This document shows, one piece after another, positions 50,000-62,940 of a stretch of 64,000 bases of DNA. Source of the stretch: Carallia brachiata (Eukaryota > Streptophyta > Magnoliopsida > Malpighiales > Rhizophoraceae); NCBI GenBank assembly GCA_021464245.1, contig JADCRB010000016.1:6379250-6443249 (forward strand), written 5' to 3'. The notes below the pieces were generated by a model. The model ran no database searches. It was not told where the DNA came from and saw only the letters and a program-made list of their open reading frames with translations. Every line of letters begins with the position of its first letter. Position 1 is the first letter of the stretch. The position numbers were made by a program, and so were the translations under genes.

Positions 50000-51842
50000 T
50001 CAAAACATTGTTTAAGGCATATTTAAAAAATTTGCTGCTAAATTAAGGTGATTGTACCCTAGTTTACATGAAAACATCTTGGTCGGTGTCCTTAGACTAG
50101 ACTCTTAGTCTGTAAGACCCAACGAAAATTAAATTTTCAAGTGTTTATTTTGTTTTTTTTTTTAATTACAAAATAGGAAAGCATGGGTAGTATCCCACAA
50201 TTCCATCAAGTAACATTGCGATTCAATGTCTACGAGAGGCGCAAAGCAATTAAATGATTACAATAACTAGTTAGATTACACGATAGTTGTTTATTTTGTT
50301 TTCTAGTCCTTAAAAGTTGATCTTGTGCCAAAAAGCTGAATAAATTAATTATCGATGTTACTTATACAAACAGAAAGCCAATTGACCTGAAAAAGTACCT
50401 CCAATCCTCGTAAAACAACATTTTACAGAAAGGTTTGGATTTCATCGAATCCTTTGTACTGAGTTTGTCACTAATCATAATTAATTATTTATAGTTCTAA
50501 CCAAATTCGCCCAAAGAATTCCCTTTTTTTCATTAGCAAAGATCTAGTTAAGGGGGGGAAAAAAATACACCAAGAATCAACCTTTTAATCACAAACCACA
50601 GTTTTTGACAAGTAAATCTTTAATTCGTTATAACATTAGGATGTATAACATTATATGCTCCTCCCTTGATCACTTCAAGGGGTTGTTATTGTGTATTTAA
50701 TTTTCTTTGGACCTAACAGAATGCGAGTCTTATGTATTAGAACGCCATTTTTTTTTAATTCAAGTTTAACAAAGGGTGTACAAGGTTTAGCGTTACGCGA
50801 GAGAATGAGATTACCCGGAGAGAAAAGGGTAGAAAACTAGTGTGTTTTTATGACAATATTGAATTGATGATTTCATTTATTAATTTCATGTAGGCCCCCG
50901 CCAGCGAGAGAGAGTCATGTAGTTTAATCACGCAATGCATAAGTTTCCACTGCCACACGCTTTCAATGTTCTTGCTTTGTACTTTTGGTTCAAAATTCAA
51001 ACTAAGAGAAGTTAGAAGAGTCATTGTATCAGTCTTTTCCATTGTATTTTGGTCATTGAGAGTGAACAGGTTGGAATCTGACTACTGCAAGTCATATATA
51101 CGACGGAGCCTAGATACAGACATAAAACAAGCGAGTGCGTTGATTAGAATTAATTAGTTCTTTGAGTCGAAACATGCATGGAAAAACTTGCACAAAGATT
51201 CCATCTCATGGAAACACTTACCCAAAGAATCATATGAACTACTAGTTAGTAAAATTTAAGTAATAACAAAGTACCAATAAAATGATATTGAGCAGTGGAT
51301 GATTGAAATTTGATTAAAAAAAAATAAACTTGTTAGATATTGTTAGATGAACTGTATAACTACTTTGTTACTACCTAATATTAAACTGCATAGTGAAGCT
51401 CAAGAATCATATAGTGTTACGTAATTTAAACTTAAATTACAATATGCAGGGGGTTTGATTAATATTTGATGTAGGAAAATTAGAAAGAAGGTAAATACCT
51501 TTTTAGACCTTTAAGCCACAACTGATGACCAAGTACTATCAAAATAACCACCAAGGAGCATATCGTAGTCGAGATTGCCAAAAAAATCATTACGCCCAAT
51601 AGTTTAAACTATTAGGTCAAGATCAAAATATTGGTTGCATATTAAATTTTAACATACTCCATAACGCGAAAATACGTAATGCTGAAAACATGAGGGCTGT
51701 GCGGAGGATGATCAACGAAAAGCAGCCGTCAAAAAATATTTACCAAACACTACTATTAGGACTAAACACCAAAAAGTATCCTAAAAAACTAAACACAACA
51801 CCTTCTAAGTATGCTCCTTAGGACCTCTAATGCATCAAAATA

Positions 51843-52631
51843 AGGGTTTTTTAGAACCAAACTAGTTATCAAATATAAAAGTTCAAAATTTTAAAATTTA
51901 GCATATATTTAATATTAAATATATACAAAATTTAATATCTTTATGTATTATATAAAAATATTAATGTGTAAATTGTAATAGTATGCACATTATAAGTGTT
52001 ATATATATATATTAAAATACTATATTTGAGAAATTTAATTACATTAAATTTATAATATAATATATAATGATGGAAAATTCATATAAAGAAGAAAATTATA
52101 CAATAATGTAGCAAGAGCATTGTAAGGTATGTACTTTTACTTTAAAGTTTGTGTTTTGTCCATAAAAAAGAAAATATTTTAATATCAGAAATATAGTATA
52201 GTTCAAATAATAAATATAAAATACAATGTTCTATGTATTTGACATGAAAATTTTCAAATTATAAAGTTAATAAGTTTTTAAAAAAATAAGAAAGATAAAT
52301 CAAATATACAATAAATAAATTTGTCCTACAATGTTTTTTACTTCAAAAGCATAGGGCGACATTGGTAAATCTGCCTTTTATATGTTTCTCCCTCATGAGG
52401 CTCCTAGTAGATTTTGTATGCCGAATTTTTTTTTCCCAATTTTCAATGTGACGCAATAAGTTCATCGATGTCTCATTTTGTCAACTATAAAATGATTGAA
52501 TAAAAAAAATCAATTTTTGGTCCGTATTGAAATCAGCTAATTCATTGAAATTCTGATCAATTGTAACAAATAGATCGATTTTCGACTTTACTAATTTAAT
52601 GGTTGGTCCAGTTCAATTTTCAAAACTTTGG
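51843..52631. mobile_element. hAT-like element (copy E2) within duplication copy 2
   Basis: Counterpart of the 49215-49999 element with the same TCAAAATA/TCAAAACA flanks. The left end (AGGGTTTTTTAGAACCAAACTAG) keeps the family-like TTAGAACC better than its partner. Its presence at the same place in both halves shows it was there before the duplication. Confidence 0.55.
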
Positions 52632-54405
52632 TCAAAACATTGTTTAAGGGATATTTAAAAAAAATTTGCTGCTAAATTAAGATGGTACATCCCCTAGTTT
52701 CCATGAAAACATCTTGGCTGGTGTCCCCAGACACTTAGTCCATAAGATCCAAGGAAAATTGAATTTGCAACTATTTATTTTGTTTTGTTTTGTTTTTTTT
52801 TTTTTTAATTACAAAATAAGAAAGTAGGGGTGGTGCCCCACAATTTTGCTAGATTACATTGTGATGCTATGTTTAGGGGAGACGTAAAGTGACTAAATAG
52901 TCACAATATTCTTCACGTCAGACAGTAAGCCTTAGATTTAATCCTACTATTTAACTTCAGTAGAAGTCAAACCCTCAACTTTAAAGTCAGAAGTTTAACT
53001 TCGTAACCAGTTAGGCCACTTGAATGGTGGTTTATTTTGTTTTCTAGTCCTTAAAATTTGATCTTGCGCCAAAAAGCGAGTAAATTAAGTATCCATGTTA
53101 CTTATACAAACAGAAAGTCGATTGACCATAAAAAGCACCTTCAATCCTCATAAAACAACATTTTGCACAAAAATTTGGTTTTCATTGAATCCTTTGTATT
53201 GAATATGTCACTAATCATGGTTTTCGCTTTTTATCATTAGAGATGATATAGTAAAAAAAAAAAAACCCATCATACCCAAGAAGCAACCATTTGATTACAA
53301 ACCACATTTTTTGACAAGTAAATCTTTAATTCATTAGAGAATTAGTATGTATAACATTATAAGCTACTCTCTTGATCACTTCAAGGAGTTGCTCTTGTGT
53401 ATTTAGTTTTTCTTCGGACTCCACAAATGCGGGTCTTATGTATTAGAACGCCTTTTTTTTAATTCAATTTTAACAAAGGCTGTATACCATATAGGGTTTG
53501 GTGTTACACAAGAGAATGAAATTACCCACGAGAGAAAGGGGTAGAAAACCAGTGACAATATTGAATTGATGATTTTATTTGTTAATTTCATGCATGGCCT
53601 TGCTAGCGACAGAGAGTCGTGTAATTTAATCACGCAATGCATAAGTTTCTACAGCCACACACTTTCCATGTTCTGGCTTAATTTGTACTTTGTGGTTCAA
53701 AATTCGAAGTAAAAGAAGAAAGAAGAGTCATTATATGTGTCTTTTCCCTTTGTATTTTAGTCATTGAGAGCGACCAGGCTGGAGTTTGGCTACTGCAAGT
53801 CATATATGCGACGTAGCTAGATACAGACATAAAACAAGCGTACGTTGATTAGAATTAGTTCTTTGAGTTGAAACATGCATGGAAAAACTTGCACAAAATT
53901 CCATCTCATGGAAACACTTACCCAAAGAATCATAGTAACTACTAGTTAGTAAAATTTAGGTAGTAATAAGTATCAATAAAATGATATTAACCATTCAACA
54001 ATTGAAATTTGAAAAAAAATATATATAACTTGTTAGATATCATTGGATGAACTGTACAACTAATTTATTACTACCTAATATTAAGCTGCATAGTGAAGCT
54101 CAAGAATCATATAGTGTTATGTAATTTAAACTTAAATTACAATAAGTAGGGGTTTGATTAATATTTCATGTAGGAAAAATTGGGGAGAAGGTAAATGTTT
54201 TGTAGACCTCTAAGCTAAAACCGATGACCAAGCACAAGCAAAATATCCACCAAGGAGCATATCGTAATCGAGATTGCTGCAAAAATCATTTCACCCAATA
54301 CCGTAAACTATTGAGTGAAGTGCAGAATATTGATTATATATTAAATTTTAATATACCCTATCACGCGAAAATACATAGAACTAAAAACATGAGGGTTGTG
54401 CAATT

Positions 54406-57400
54406 CGAACATAAAATCACGTGATTATAAGACTTTGATATTATATCAAAAAATAATTCAATCCAAAGTTTTAAGTTATTGAGTGAGACCTAAATTATAA
54501 ATCATATATTAAACTGTGACAGGGATATTATACCATAAATTGGAACATTATCCAAATTTTAGGTTGCAAGAGGCTCCAACCATAATGATCAATACATAAT
54601 TCTTTGGTTGGCTTGGAGGGGAAGGGAAGAATGCAAACATTCTCCAATTCGATGTTACTTGAATTTCTATCTTTAACTTATAATAAGAGGGTTAACTCCC
54701 CTCAATTGCCCTAGAGGGAGTTACAACTCCTCCTCAGTCCCTTGTTCCTTTTCTTTTAAAAATATACTATAACAAGGATCGTGTTAATCTATCATGGGCA
54801 ATCCAGTCTCACCCAAAGAAACCAAACTTATGTAACTTGTATTTTTCACGAGCCAAAAAAGACATACGTGAAATGGTTACCCTTCAAACTATTAAATATA
54901 CATTTTGGAAGTATATTCATGAGATAAATTTTGAAAATTTTGACTTATATACGTTTAGCGAAAAGTTTTAGAGTCCGATGCTTTGGTACCCAATAAAGTC
55001 TAGAAAGTAATAAGTTTTGAATTTTAAGTAACAATATTAATATTTTTAATAATAAAATTTTATTACTTTATTTTTTATTACTTAAAATATGTGTGTTAGA
55101 TACTAAAAATTGCAGGGTTATTACTATTGTGATAGTTTCTCGAACTAAAAATTTTGCCTCTAAATCCGTGCTCATAAGTTTAATATACATTATTTTTATT
55201 GATTGAACAAAAATTCTTATGGTACCCAACCGCGCCTCTATAATTTGTTTGGACTGACTCTACGTGCCTTTAGTAACTGCCGGCCCTATCCAGGCTTGTA
55301 AGTTGTAAGCCCTTGGCCGATATGAGCAACAGTAAGATTATTAAGTTGTTTATTGTTGATGATCAATGCAGAATTCTTTTGTTGGCTTGCAACAAAAAGA
55401 TTCTTTTATTGGCCGATATTCTATATATGTATGTATCTACACACACATATCTATGTTTTGGTATGGCCATATGCATTCGGCCACTTAACTGTGGCAATTT
55501 ATGTTGTAATAACATTTTAGGCATGGGTACATGTTTGGAGATTTCTGCCCAATTAATGAGTGGAAATGTAACAAATATTCATTTTTTTTGCAATCACATA
55601 CAAAAAAAGAAATATATCTTATCATTTAATTTTGTTATTACATAAAGTATTAATGCAGTTATAAAAAAATAAAGATTTGTTGTACTTCATGCGTGAGTCA
55701 ACAAAAATTCGACAAAAATTTCTTAATGCCTACGTTTTTCTTTTCCCTAACATTTTAATACTTGTGTGGCGGGAAAAGATACCTATAGAAAGGTTTTTGG
55801 AGGGTACTTGTGGTGGCTGTTAAGGTTTTGATCGATGGGCATCAACAAAAAAGGAGTTGTGGGTACATGCCACCTATCCCACCTTTTTGCAATATTAAAG
55901 TTGCATGCACGTAACAACTGTTTTCTTTCTATCTATTTTATATTTATATACTTGTGTCATATATATAGTTTCAGGTTCTGTTTTATAGTGTTTTATCAAT
56001 AAATCTTAACCAACAAGGTTTAAAATTACTCAAAATTGACTTGTTTACTCAATAAGTCGTAGATTGATATGAAATTAAACGAACTTTTATTGAGCCTAGT
56101 TAAACTTTTGAATAAGTGACAACCGATCTTTTGAGTTTGAGGGAAGTTATGAGATTGAATCTCACTGCTCTTCTAATCTCTTATATTAAGTAGAATTTGT
56201 GGTGTAAAGCCCCTTTGTCCCAATAAATGTACTAGTCCTTACTGTTTATGTTATACCATACCAATTCGTTACGTATGAATGATGAGATTTCATTGATACA
56301 GAACTTCACTAACAACTGACATCTAACGATAGCCGACTATTTTCGAGTCGAAATAAAGAAGATCCCAATTATGTACGTTCAAGGACTCAATATTTAAAGG
56401 TCCACGTCTCCTAGTTCAAAGGGGGAAACATCTTGCCGGACTAGAAAGTGAAGACAAAACAAGATCGACAAAGCTTTGGAGCAAAGAGTAACAAAGAGCT
56501 GGAAAGTGGAGGCAAAGCAAGATCAACAAGCTTGCTTAGAACATTAGTAATTATTATAATCAATAAAGCTAGCACTAAAAAAACTGCCAAATTGAAATTG
56601 ACATTTTTTATCTAGGCTTCATCTAATAATACTGTTTTTTTCCTTCTTGTTCGTTTGCCATGAAGAGATATGCCCGTAAGGGACAAAATTAGCATTGTTG
56701 TGAGCACTGGCGGACGGTAACATGCAGAACTCCTAATTAGTTATCTGTCACATTTCATTTTTACCCTTTTTTCTCACGTGAAACTTTTCTTATAATTAAA
56801 GCACTAATTGTCTCCGTTGACCAAAAATGAATTATTAATTGTCTCCATCCTTTTTTTTTAATATACCTAGAAGTCTTTTCTTAAAAAAAAAAAAAAAAAC
56901 GGCAGCACCTTTCGAGCTATAGAAAATAGAAGTAACTATGAGTACTTGTATCTTAATTAGTGGGCTATGCAAAATAAATGAACACAATAAAATAAAACAA
57001 AATCTCAAAAGTTGGTTCTTTTATGTGCTGTCCAAAACAAGAAAAGGAAATTGCCTTTTATTATTCCATGTATAGGCTTGCACAAGAAAATAGAAATAAT
57101 AGTATAAGCTAGCCTGGCCATGCATGGCATATTTTTGGTCAAAACTCCCTGGCAATATTTTCAATTAATGTAACTTTCGCCAGCATGCATGCATGGCTGT
57201 ATACCTTTAACTTGGTTCTCATTGAAGATCACGAGGTAATTAAGCTAGTTAATTAATGAGTCGATTGAATTAATTAATTAATGACATCAAAAATTTTGCA
57301 GGCGATATATTCTAATGATCATTTTGGTTTCAAATTTTAGAACTGAATAATCTAATGACAAATCTTATTGGTGTCACATTCATTTATAAAGATTTGTTTG

Positions 57401-58542
57401 TGAATGTATAATTTACGACAAGTTAGAACATTTAACATATTTTTTAATTATTGAACAAATTTGAGCTTTATAGCCAGTATTAGTTTCTTAAACTTTGAGA
57501 GCAAGATGCTATGCTATGGCTGTTCGTAAAATTATGTTAGAACAGCACTATTAGATTATGAAATTTTATACCGGCAAAAATGTGAGATTGGACCATGAGA
57601 ATCGCCATTAGTAAAACACACAAACAGTGCCTGCCAAACCTGAAACAAGGAGGAATGTGAGATTGTACAATGTTTGATCGCCACGCAACTTAGTTTTTCA
57701 CTAACGTTTGGTGGACAACTTTTTTTTTTATTATATTTTGATGGACAATGAAGATAATCTTTATAGACGTTGCTCTACATTTCGATGATTCGCAAGTAAT
57801 TATATATCGGTCGCATATATAATGATATGGAACAGACATTGACAAAGTGTTTAAATCGTGCAACAAAATTTTGTAGCTAGCTACCAATATGCAAGCGTGC
57901 AGAAATTGTGCTATCAGCAGCTTAAAGTTTTTAACGATAAAGTTATATGTTTGCAATCAATTTAACGTATAACAGATGCAAACTCTCGTGATGTACAATT
58001 GTGACTATAAATTGTACATTTTTAGTTTTTTAATTCATGACTGCAACTATGAGGGCCCAAATATATATCCAACAATGATAATTTTTAGGTATGAGTTTGC
58101 ATATCGAACCAGTTAACTTTACCGCATCTATTTAGTGAACTTTTATTAGGCTACTCATGCACAAGGATATTTGAGCTTGCAAAATTCTAAGTAGGAAAAC
58201 ACTAACAGCAAAACAGCAACAAAGTGATACAAGTGAATGGATGATTGAAATTTTAAAAGAAAAAATATATAAGTTATTAAATATCGTTAAATAAACTACA
58301 TAACTACTTTATTGTTAATTATATTTAAGTTATACAGTGAAACTCTCCTAATTAAAGCAAGGAAGAAAACATAGGTTATAGTTATAACATAAAGTAGGGC
58401 TTGCAGTCAGTCTCCAACAAATCATTAATTGTGGGATTCCTCCCACGTATCTCCTTTCTTTCTTTTTTTCCAGATTTTTTGAATAATGCATGCAATTAAA
58501 ATCAATTGTACCATCATATAGAATGACTATTACAGAAGCTGC
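54406..58542. other. Intergenic, no gene seen
   Basis: AT-rich with no supported exon. A short internal duplication lies at ~56440-56535 (CTAGAAAGTGAAGACAAAAC / CTGGAAAGTGGAGGCAAAGC). At 58225-58360 there is a third, more diverged copy of the GGATGATTGAAATTT...CATAACTACTTT segment also found near 51300 and 54000, so that segment is a dispersed repeat. Confidence 0.55.
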
Positions 58543-58550
58543 ATGATTAC

Positions 58551-59395
58551 CATTGTTTTTAAACCCGGCCCGGCCCGGCCGGTCGGACCGGCGGCCCGGT
58601 GACCCGGGCACTGGGCCGGGCCGGTTCATATAAATAATTACCGGGTCAATTAAGTAAAAAAAAATATTTTTTTTGTACTTTTACTGTACAAACAGTAATA
58701 TAATATTTTTTTAATAATAAAACAGTAAAAAATGAACAGTAACCGAGACAATTAAATAATAAAAAATTATTTTTTTTCATTGTTATTGGTAAACAGTAAA
58801 AATAATATTTTTTATAATAAACAGTATTTATACAGTAAAAATTATATTTTTTTTTTACTTTTTATTACATCAAAATATATTTACATAATATTTACATACT
58901 AAAATTTATTAATTTTTATTTTTTATTGTGTGAATGATAAAAATATATTTTCATAATACTAAACAATATTATATAGTATTTTCTTGTACAATTTAAGCAT
59001 TTTTTACTTTTCACTATATATTTTCGTAGTATTATATATAATAATTTAACGTTATTCATAACTTCATATATTAAGTAATATGTTACAATTTACATTGAAA
59101 AATAATTTTTAAGAATTATCAAAATTTTAATTGATATTTATACTTTATTAATTTATTTAATTAAAAATTATCAAAATATCTTGTTTTAATTTTATTTTAA
59201 ATTTAAGTAAACTCATATTCTATTTTTTATAGTTATATCTATTTGTTATTAAAAAATGAAAAATTATAAGTATTAATATTATTTTATCAAATCAGAATTG
59301 ACCCCGGTTCAACCGCCGGTTTTCCGGTTGGACCGCTAACCCACTAACCCAGTCTTCTCACCGGTTCAATAACCGGTCCGGTTTTTAAAACTATG
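58551..59395. mobile_element. hAT-like non-autonomous element (copy C) with perfect 8-bp target duplication
   Basis: Flanked by ATGATTAC at 58543-58550 and 59396-59403. Terminal inverted repeats: CATTGTTTTTAAACCCGG and, from the right, CATAGTTTTAAAAACCGG. Both ends are packed with CCGG/CCGGT motifs (CCCGGCCCGGCCGGTCGG on the left; GGTTCAACCGCCGG and CCGGTTCAATAACCGG on the right). The ~700-bp interior is extremely AT-rich with repeated AACAGTAA motifs and no coding frame. 8-bp duplications are the hallmark of the hAT superfamily. Confidence 0.9.
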
Positions 59396-59403
59396 ATGAT
59401 TAC

Positions 59404-62246
59404 TACAAGCAAGAATTCTTGGTGGACACACAGTTCAAAAATGGGTTGCATGGCAATTATTTTGATCTCACCACACAATTCGAATTCACTTTTAGGTCTA
59501 TATGATCCCATTAGTGTGTAATATTGAAAAGTTACAGCATCACCTTTTTGTAAAAAAATTTTTAATGAGAAAGTGTTCATTCTTTTTTTGTTACTTTGAA
59601 GTTAGTAACCCAACAATTAAAGGATGAGAGATAATGAGAGAAAGATTTAGAGTTCAAATTTTAAATCTCTTAATTAGAAGCTACTGTTTTCAATTACCTG
59701 AATTCGAGTTACCTATTGGCGGGAAGAGAGCTGATAGGAAGGTGACAGTGGTGTGCTTGAGAAGTGGAGGATATAGATGCTCATTGTGCAGCCAGATTAG
59801 TTTTTGACCACGGGCTCGTGTTTATTAGGTGGCTTGAAAATGCAGATTTTTAGTTTGTATGGTTGATTAGCACCAACCTTGTGTGCTTTGTTATAGTTCT
59901 TGTGCTTCATAAATGAAATTGTTGTTAAAAAAAAAAAAAAACAGAGCGAAAAAGTTGAGAGGGAAAAAAAAAATTCAACACAGAAAATGTTCTTACTACT
60001 ACTGCCAAATGTCTTAAAAGTTAAAACTACCACTCTATGTGGGAGATTGATGGTAAACGTGCGTCAAGTTCTAATTCCAGTAATTGCATTCTCCTTGCAA
60101 GGTAGGAAATGGTAGCAGTGATGCTCTGTCGAGTTTCAAATTTAAAAATCTCTATGGTTGGGTGTGTGAGAGACTCTCAAGAATCATTTTATAGAGAAGT
60201 TAAATTAGAACGTTAATAAATAACCCGTCTTAAGTCGATACAGATAATGACAAATGTCTGCCTTTTTTTTTTTCCTATAGGACAAAAAACACCGTTTTGT
60301 TTTTATGTAATAAAAGCTGTTGCTGATCATATTCGGAATTCCAATGGGCCAAACTGATTTACAATCCACAATACTTGGGAATGTATAGGGTTTGTCGGAT
60401 ATCCAATTTACCAGGATCAATCTTCTTAATTCTAATGGGCCAAACTGACTTCCAATCCAGTGCGCTATAATTCGTCAGCACCGATTCTACTTGTGAATTG
60501 TGACAGAAGAACCAGAGGCGAAATAACAAGGGCTTAAAGGCCAGAGGCAAGAGATTGTCAGATAGGGGAGCTTATGGCTTGGGATGACCTTACAAGGGTG
60601 AGTAAACTTAGGACTCAAAAAATGAAAAAAAAAAAAAAAAAAAAGACTAAACCTGAAGAGTAGCTATGGAGTGTATGCATAAAACACTTTAGTGATTAGA
60701 GTTTATATTTTCATTAAAAAAGTCTTAAGTTTTGATTATAAAAAAAATGTGAAATTTATAAAAATGAGGCATGACTCAGTGAGTTTTTTAATGGACAGGA
60801 AAAAAAAAAAAAAAAAAGGCTATGGAGTCTCTAAGGATGATCTCCCTCCACTATCTCATTTCCGGTTCCTCTTGCATTCCTTTGAGATTATTCTTTTCAG
60901 CTGATATCTGAAATCTTGTGCTGAATTCCAACTTTTATTATGGTTTTGAGGTTATTTGAACAGGCTCAGTGACAAATTCGAAAGTCTTTATTTAGGAGAG
61001 GCAAATTTGTACGTACAAATATAACTACAAATAAATGTATACAAAAGTAAAAAGATAATATTAGCTGTTCGGTACAAATAGTACCACCATTTTATAAGAA
61101 TTTTCATATTTTGAAATATGTGAATGATCTTTTTATTTTCTATGTTGTAAACTTTTTACATATTTTTTTTATATGAATAATCATATAATCAGTGGCGGAT
61201 ACAGAAAAAATGTTCAAGCGAGTAAATTTTATACGTACAAATAAAATAAAAAAATTAATATATAATATAAGAATAAAAAAAATTAATTTAATTATTCTAA
61301 GTACATAAACATTATAATTATATTATATGTGAATTTTAATAAAATAATTTTAAAAATAAGTGAAAATGATTTTAGTAAATACATTGTAAATGGATTACAA
61401 AGGAAATTAAAAAAAAAAAAAAGAAAGAAACTGATTGCTTTGAAAAAAAAGACAAAAAAGAAAAAAGAAAAGGAAAGTGAGGAGCAAAAAAAAAAAGCAA
61501 GGAGAAAAAAAAAAAAAAAAAAGGAGACAGGCGAACAACCATAAAAAAAAGGCAAATATAAAAAAAACAGAAGACGAAAAGCAAAAAAAAGAAGAAAAGG
61601 AAAAAGGCAAGAAAGTAAAGAACAGTGGACTTGAACTTGGGCTGCGGAGGGGATGCAAGAAATTGAGGGGAGCAAAAGTTCTTACCACTAGGTTAAAGTT
61701 TTATGGTTGTGAAATTTTACCTACTAAAAATACATAATCCAAATTTTTAGGGTGTATAATCATTAAGTCATCAATCTCTTATGCCCATGCATAATATTGT
61801 TCATTGTGAAAAAAGTAACATGGCAAAATAATAACCAGTGAAAAAATAAAAATAAAACTATATAATTTTATTATAAAGCGAAAAGTTTTAAAAAAAAAGG
61901 AAAAGAAAAAAAAAAAAAAAAAACCAAGACAAGAACAAAAGGCAGGAAAGATTTGAAAATGTTGGGCTTGGGGAAACTAGACAGAAGAGAAGGGTTTTGT
62001 TTTCAATTTTAACAGATTCTCGTTAGTTCCATTGAGCATCTGAGATCGCATTTTTCACGAGGCATTTGCTTTATGATTATGACTAAGGATTGACTCAATA
62101 ACACACCTTTGTTTCCCTGCTACAAAGGGTTTATAAAATGAATGAAAGTGCCACCTGAGAGCGGCAAAAGGGAAAAAACTCAATTTTTTTTTAAAACAGT
62201 TAGTTGTTGTTGGTGTACGGTGGGACAACTAAAAAATTAAAAAGAC
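59404..62246. other. Intergenic, no secure gene
   Basis: Nothing is supported as a gene. AATGGGCCAAACTGA appears twice (~60343 and ~60437) in a diverged local duplication. A phrase CAGTGGCGGATACAG at ~61191, and GGACTTGAACTTGGGCTGCGG then ACCACTAGGTTAAAG at ~61626-61697, are typical of a decayed non-autonomous transposon spanning about 61190-61740. Confidence 0.5.
61388..61622 (+). repeat. Long purine-rich (A/G) tract
   Basis: About 235 bp in which the + strand is overwhelmingly A and G, with A runs of up to ~18 and GAAAAGGAAAG-type stretches. Open frames on both strands through it are Lys-rich or Phe-rich artefacts of composition. It lies inside the suspected decayed transposon. Confidence 0.85.
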
Positions 62247-62254
62247 AATTAGAC

Positions 62255-62932
62255 CAATATTGTAAGAACCGGATCGCATATTGAACCGAAAAGTTTACTG
62301 GTTCAAGATCTAACAGGTTCAACCGGTAATTGAACCGGTAAAACCGATATTTAATATTAAATATATAAAAAAATATTTATATATATTATACATCAAAATT
62401 TATATGTAAAATGTAATATTATAACACATATGTATGTATTAGAATACTTACATTTATAAATTTAAAATATACGATTTAGAATTTATTATAGGATAGAATT
62501 AACAATTTAAAAGAATTAATAATTATTTTAACAAAAAAAAAGAAAATAGTAAGTGTTAATTTATAAGAAATATAAAATAGTATGTGTATTATATGAGACA
62601 TTTGAGAAAATAATAAGTAAAAAAAAAAAAAAAAAGATAACAACAAGTTATAAGTTGGTTTAGTGGTATGAGACTTACCTTTCATGTTGGAAGTCAAAGG
62701 TTTCAAAACTAAATTCTACAAAGTTGTGTGAAATTTTTTCTTAATTATTAAAATGACTAACCCGGTCAACTTGGGACCGGTTCACCGGTCCGACAGGTTG
62801 AACCGGTCCGTTGACCGAGTTTTGACCGGTCTGGTCTGTAGGAAATTTATACTACAATCCGGACTGGACCTCTGACCGATCACAAGTCCGACCAGTTAAA
62901 CCGGCCGATCCGGTCTGAGTTTGACAACAATG
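62255..62932. mobile_element. hAT-like non-autonomous element (copy D) with perfect 8-bp target duplication
   Basis: Flanked by AATTAGAC at 62247-62254 and 62933-62940. The left end is CAATATTGTAAGAACCGG; the right end inverted is CATTGTTGTCAAACTCAG, then ACCGGATCGGCCGG. Subterminal ACCGGT motifs are dense on both sides (TTCAACCGGTAATTGAACC; GGTTCACCGGTCCGACAGG). The AT-rich interior has no coding frame. Confidence 0.9.
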
Positions 62933-62940
62933 AATTAGAC

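Larger units (their letters stand above)
49085..54405. repeat. Tandem segmental duplication, ~2.65-kb unit, two copies
   Basis: Copy 1 is about 49085-51706 and copy 2 about 51707-54405. Anchors in the same order: CAAAAAATATTTACCAAACA (49100 / 51733), GGTCCAGTTCAATTTTCAAAA (~49972 / ~52605), CAAGTCATATAT (~51090 / ~53798), ACCAAGGAGCATATCGTA (~51551 / ~54249) and GAAAATAC then AACATGAGGG at the right ends. The copies are well diverged, with indels such as extra sequence near 52880-53020 in copy 2. No gene is supported in either copy. Confidence 0.92.

Noticed and set aside
61292..61675. Phe-rich 127-residue open frame on the - strand and overlapping Lys-rich frames on +
   Set aside because: Produced entirely by the purine tract; homopolymer composition on both strands, no motif, no splice context.
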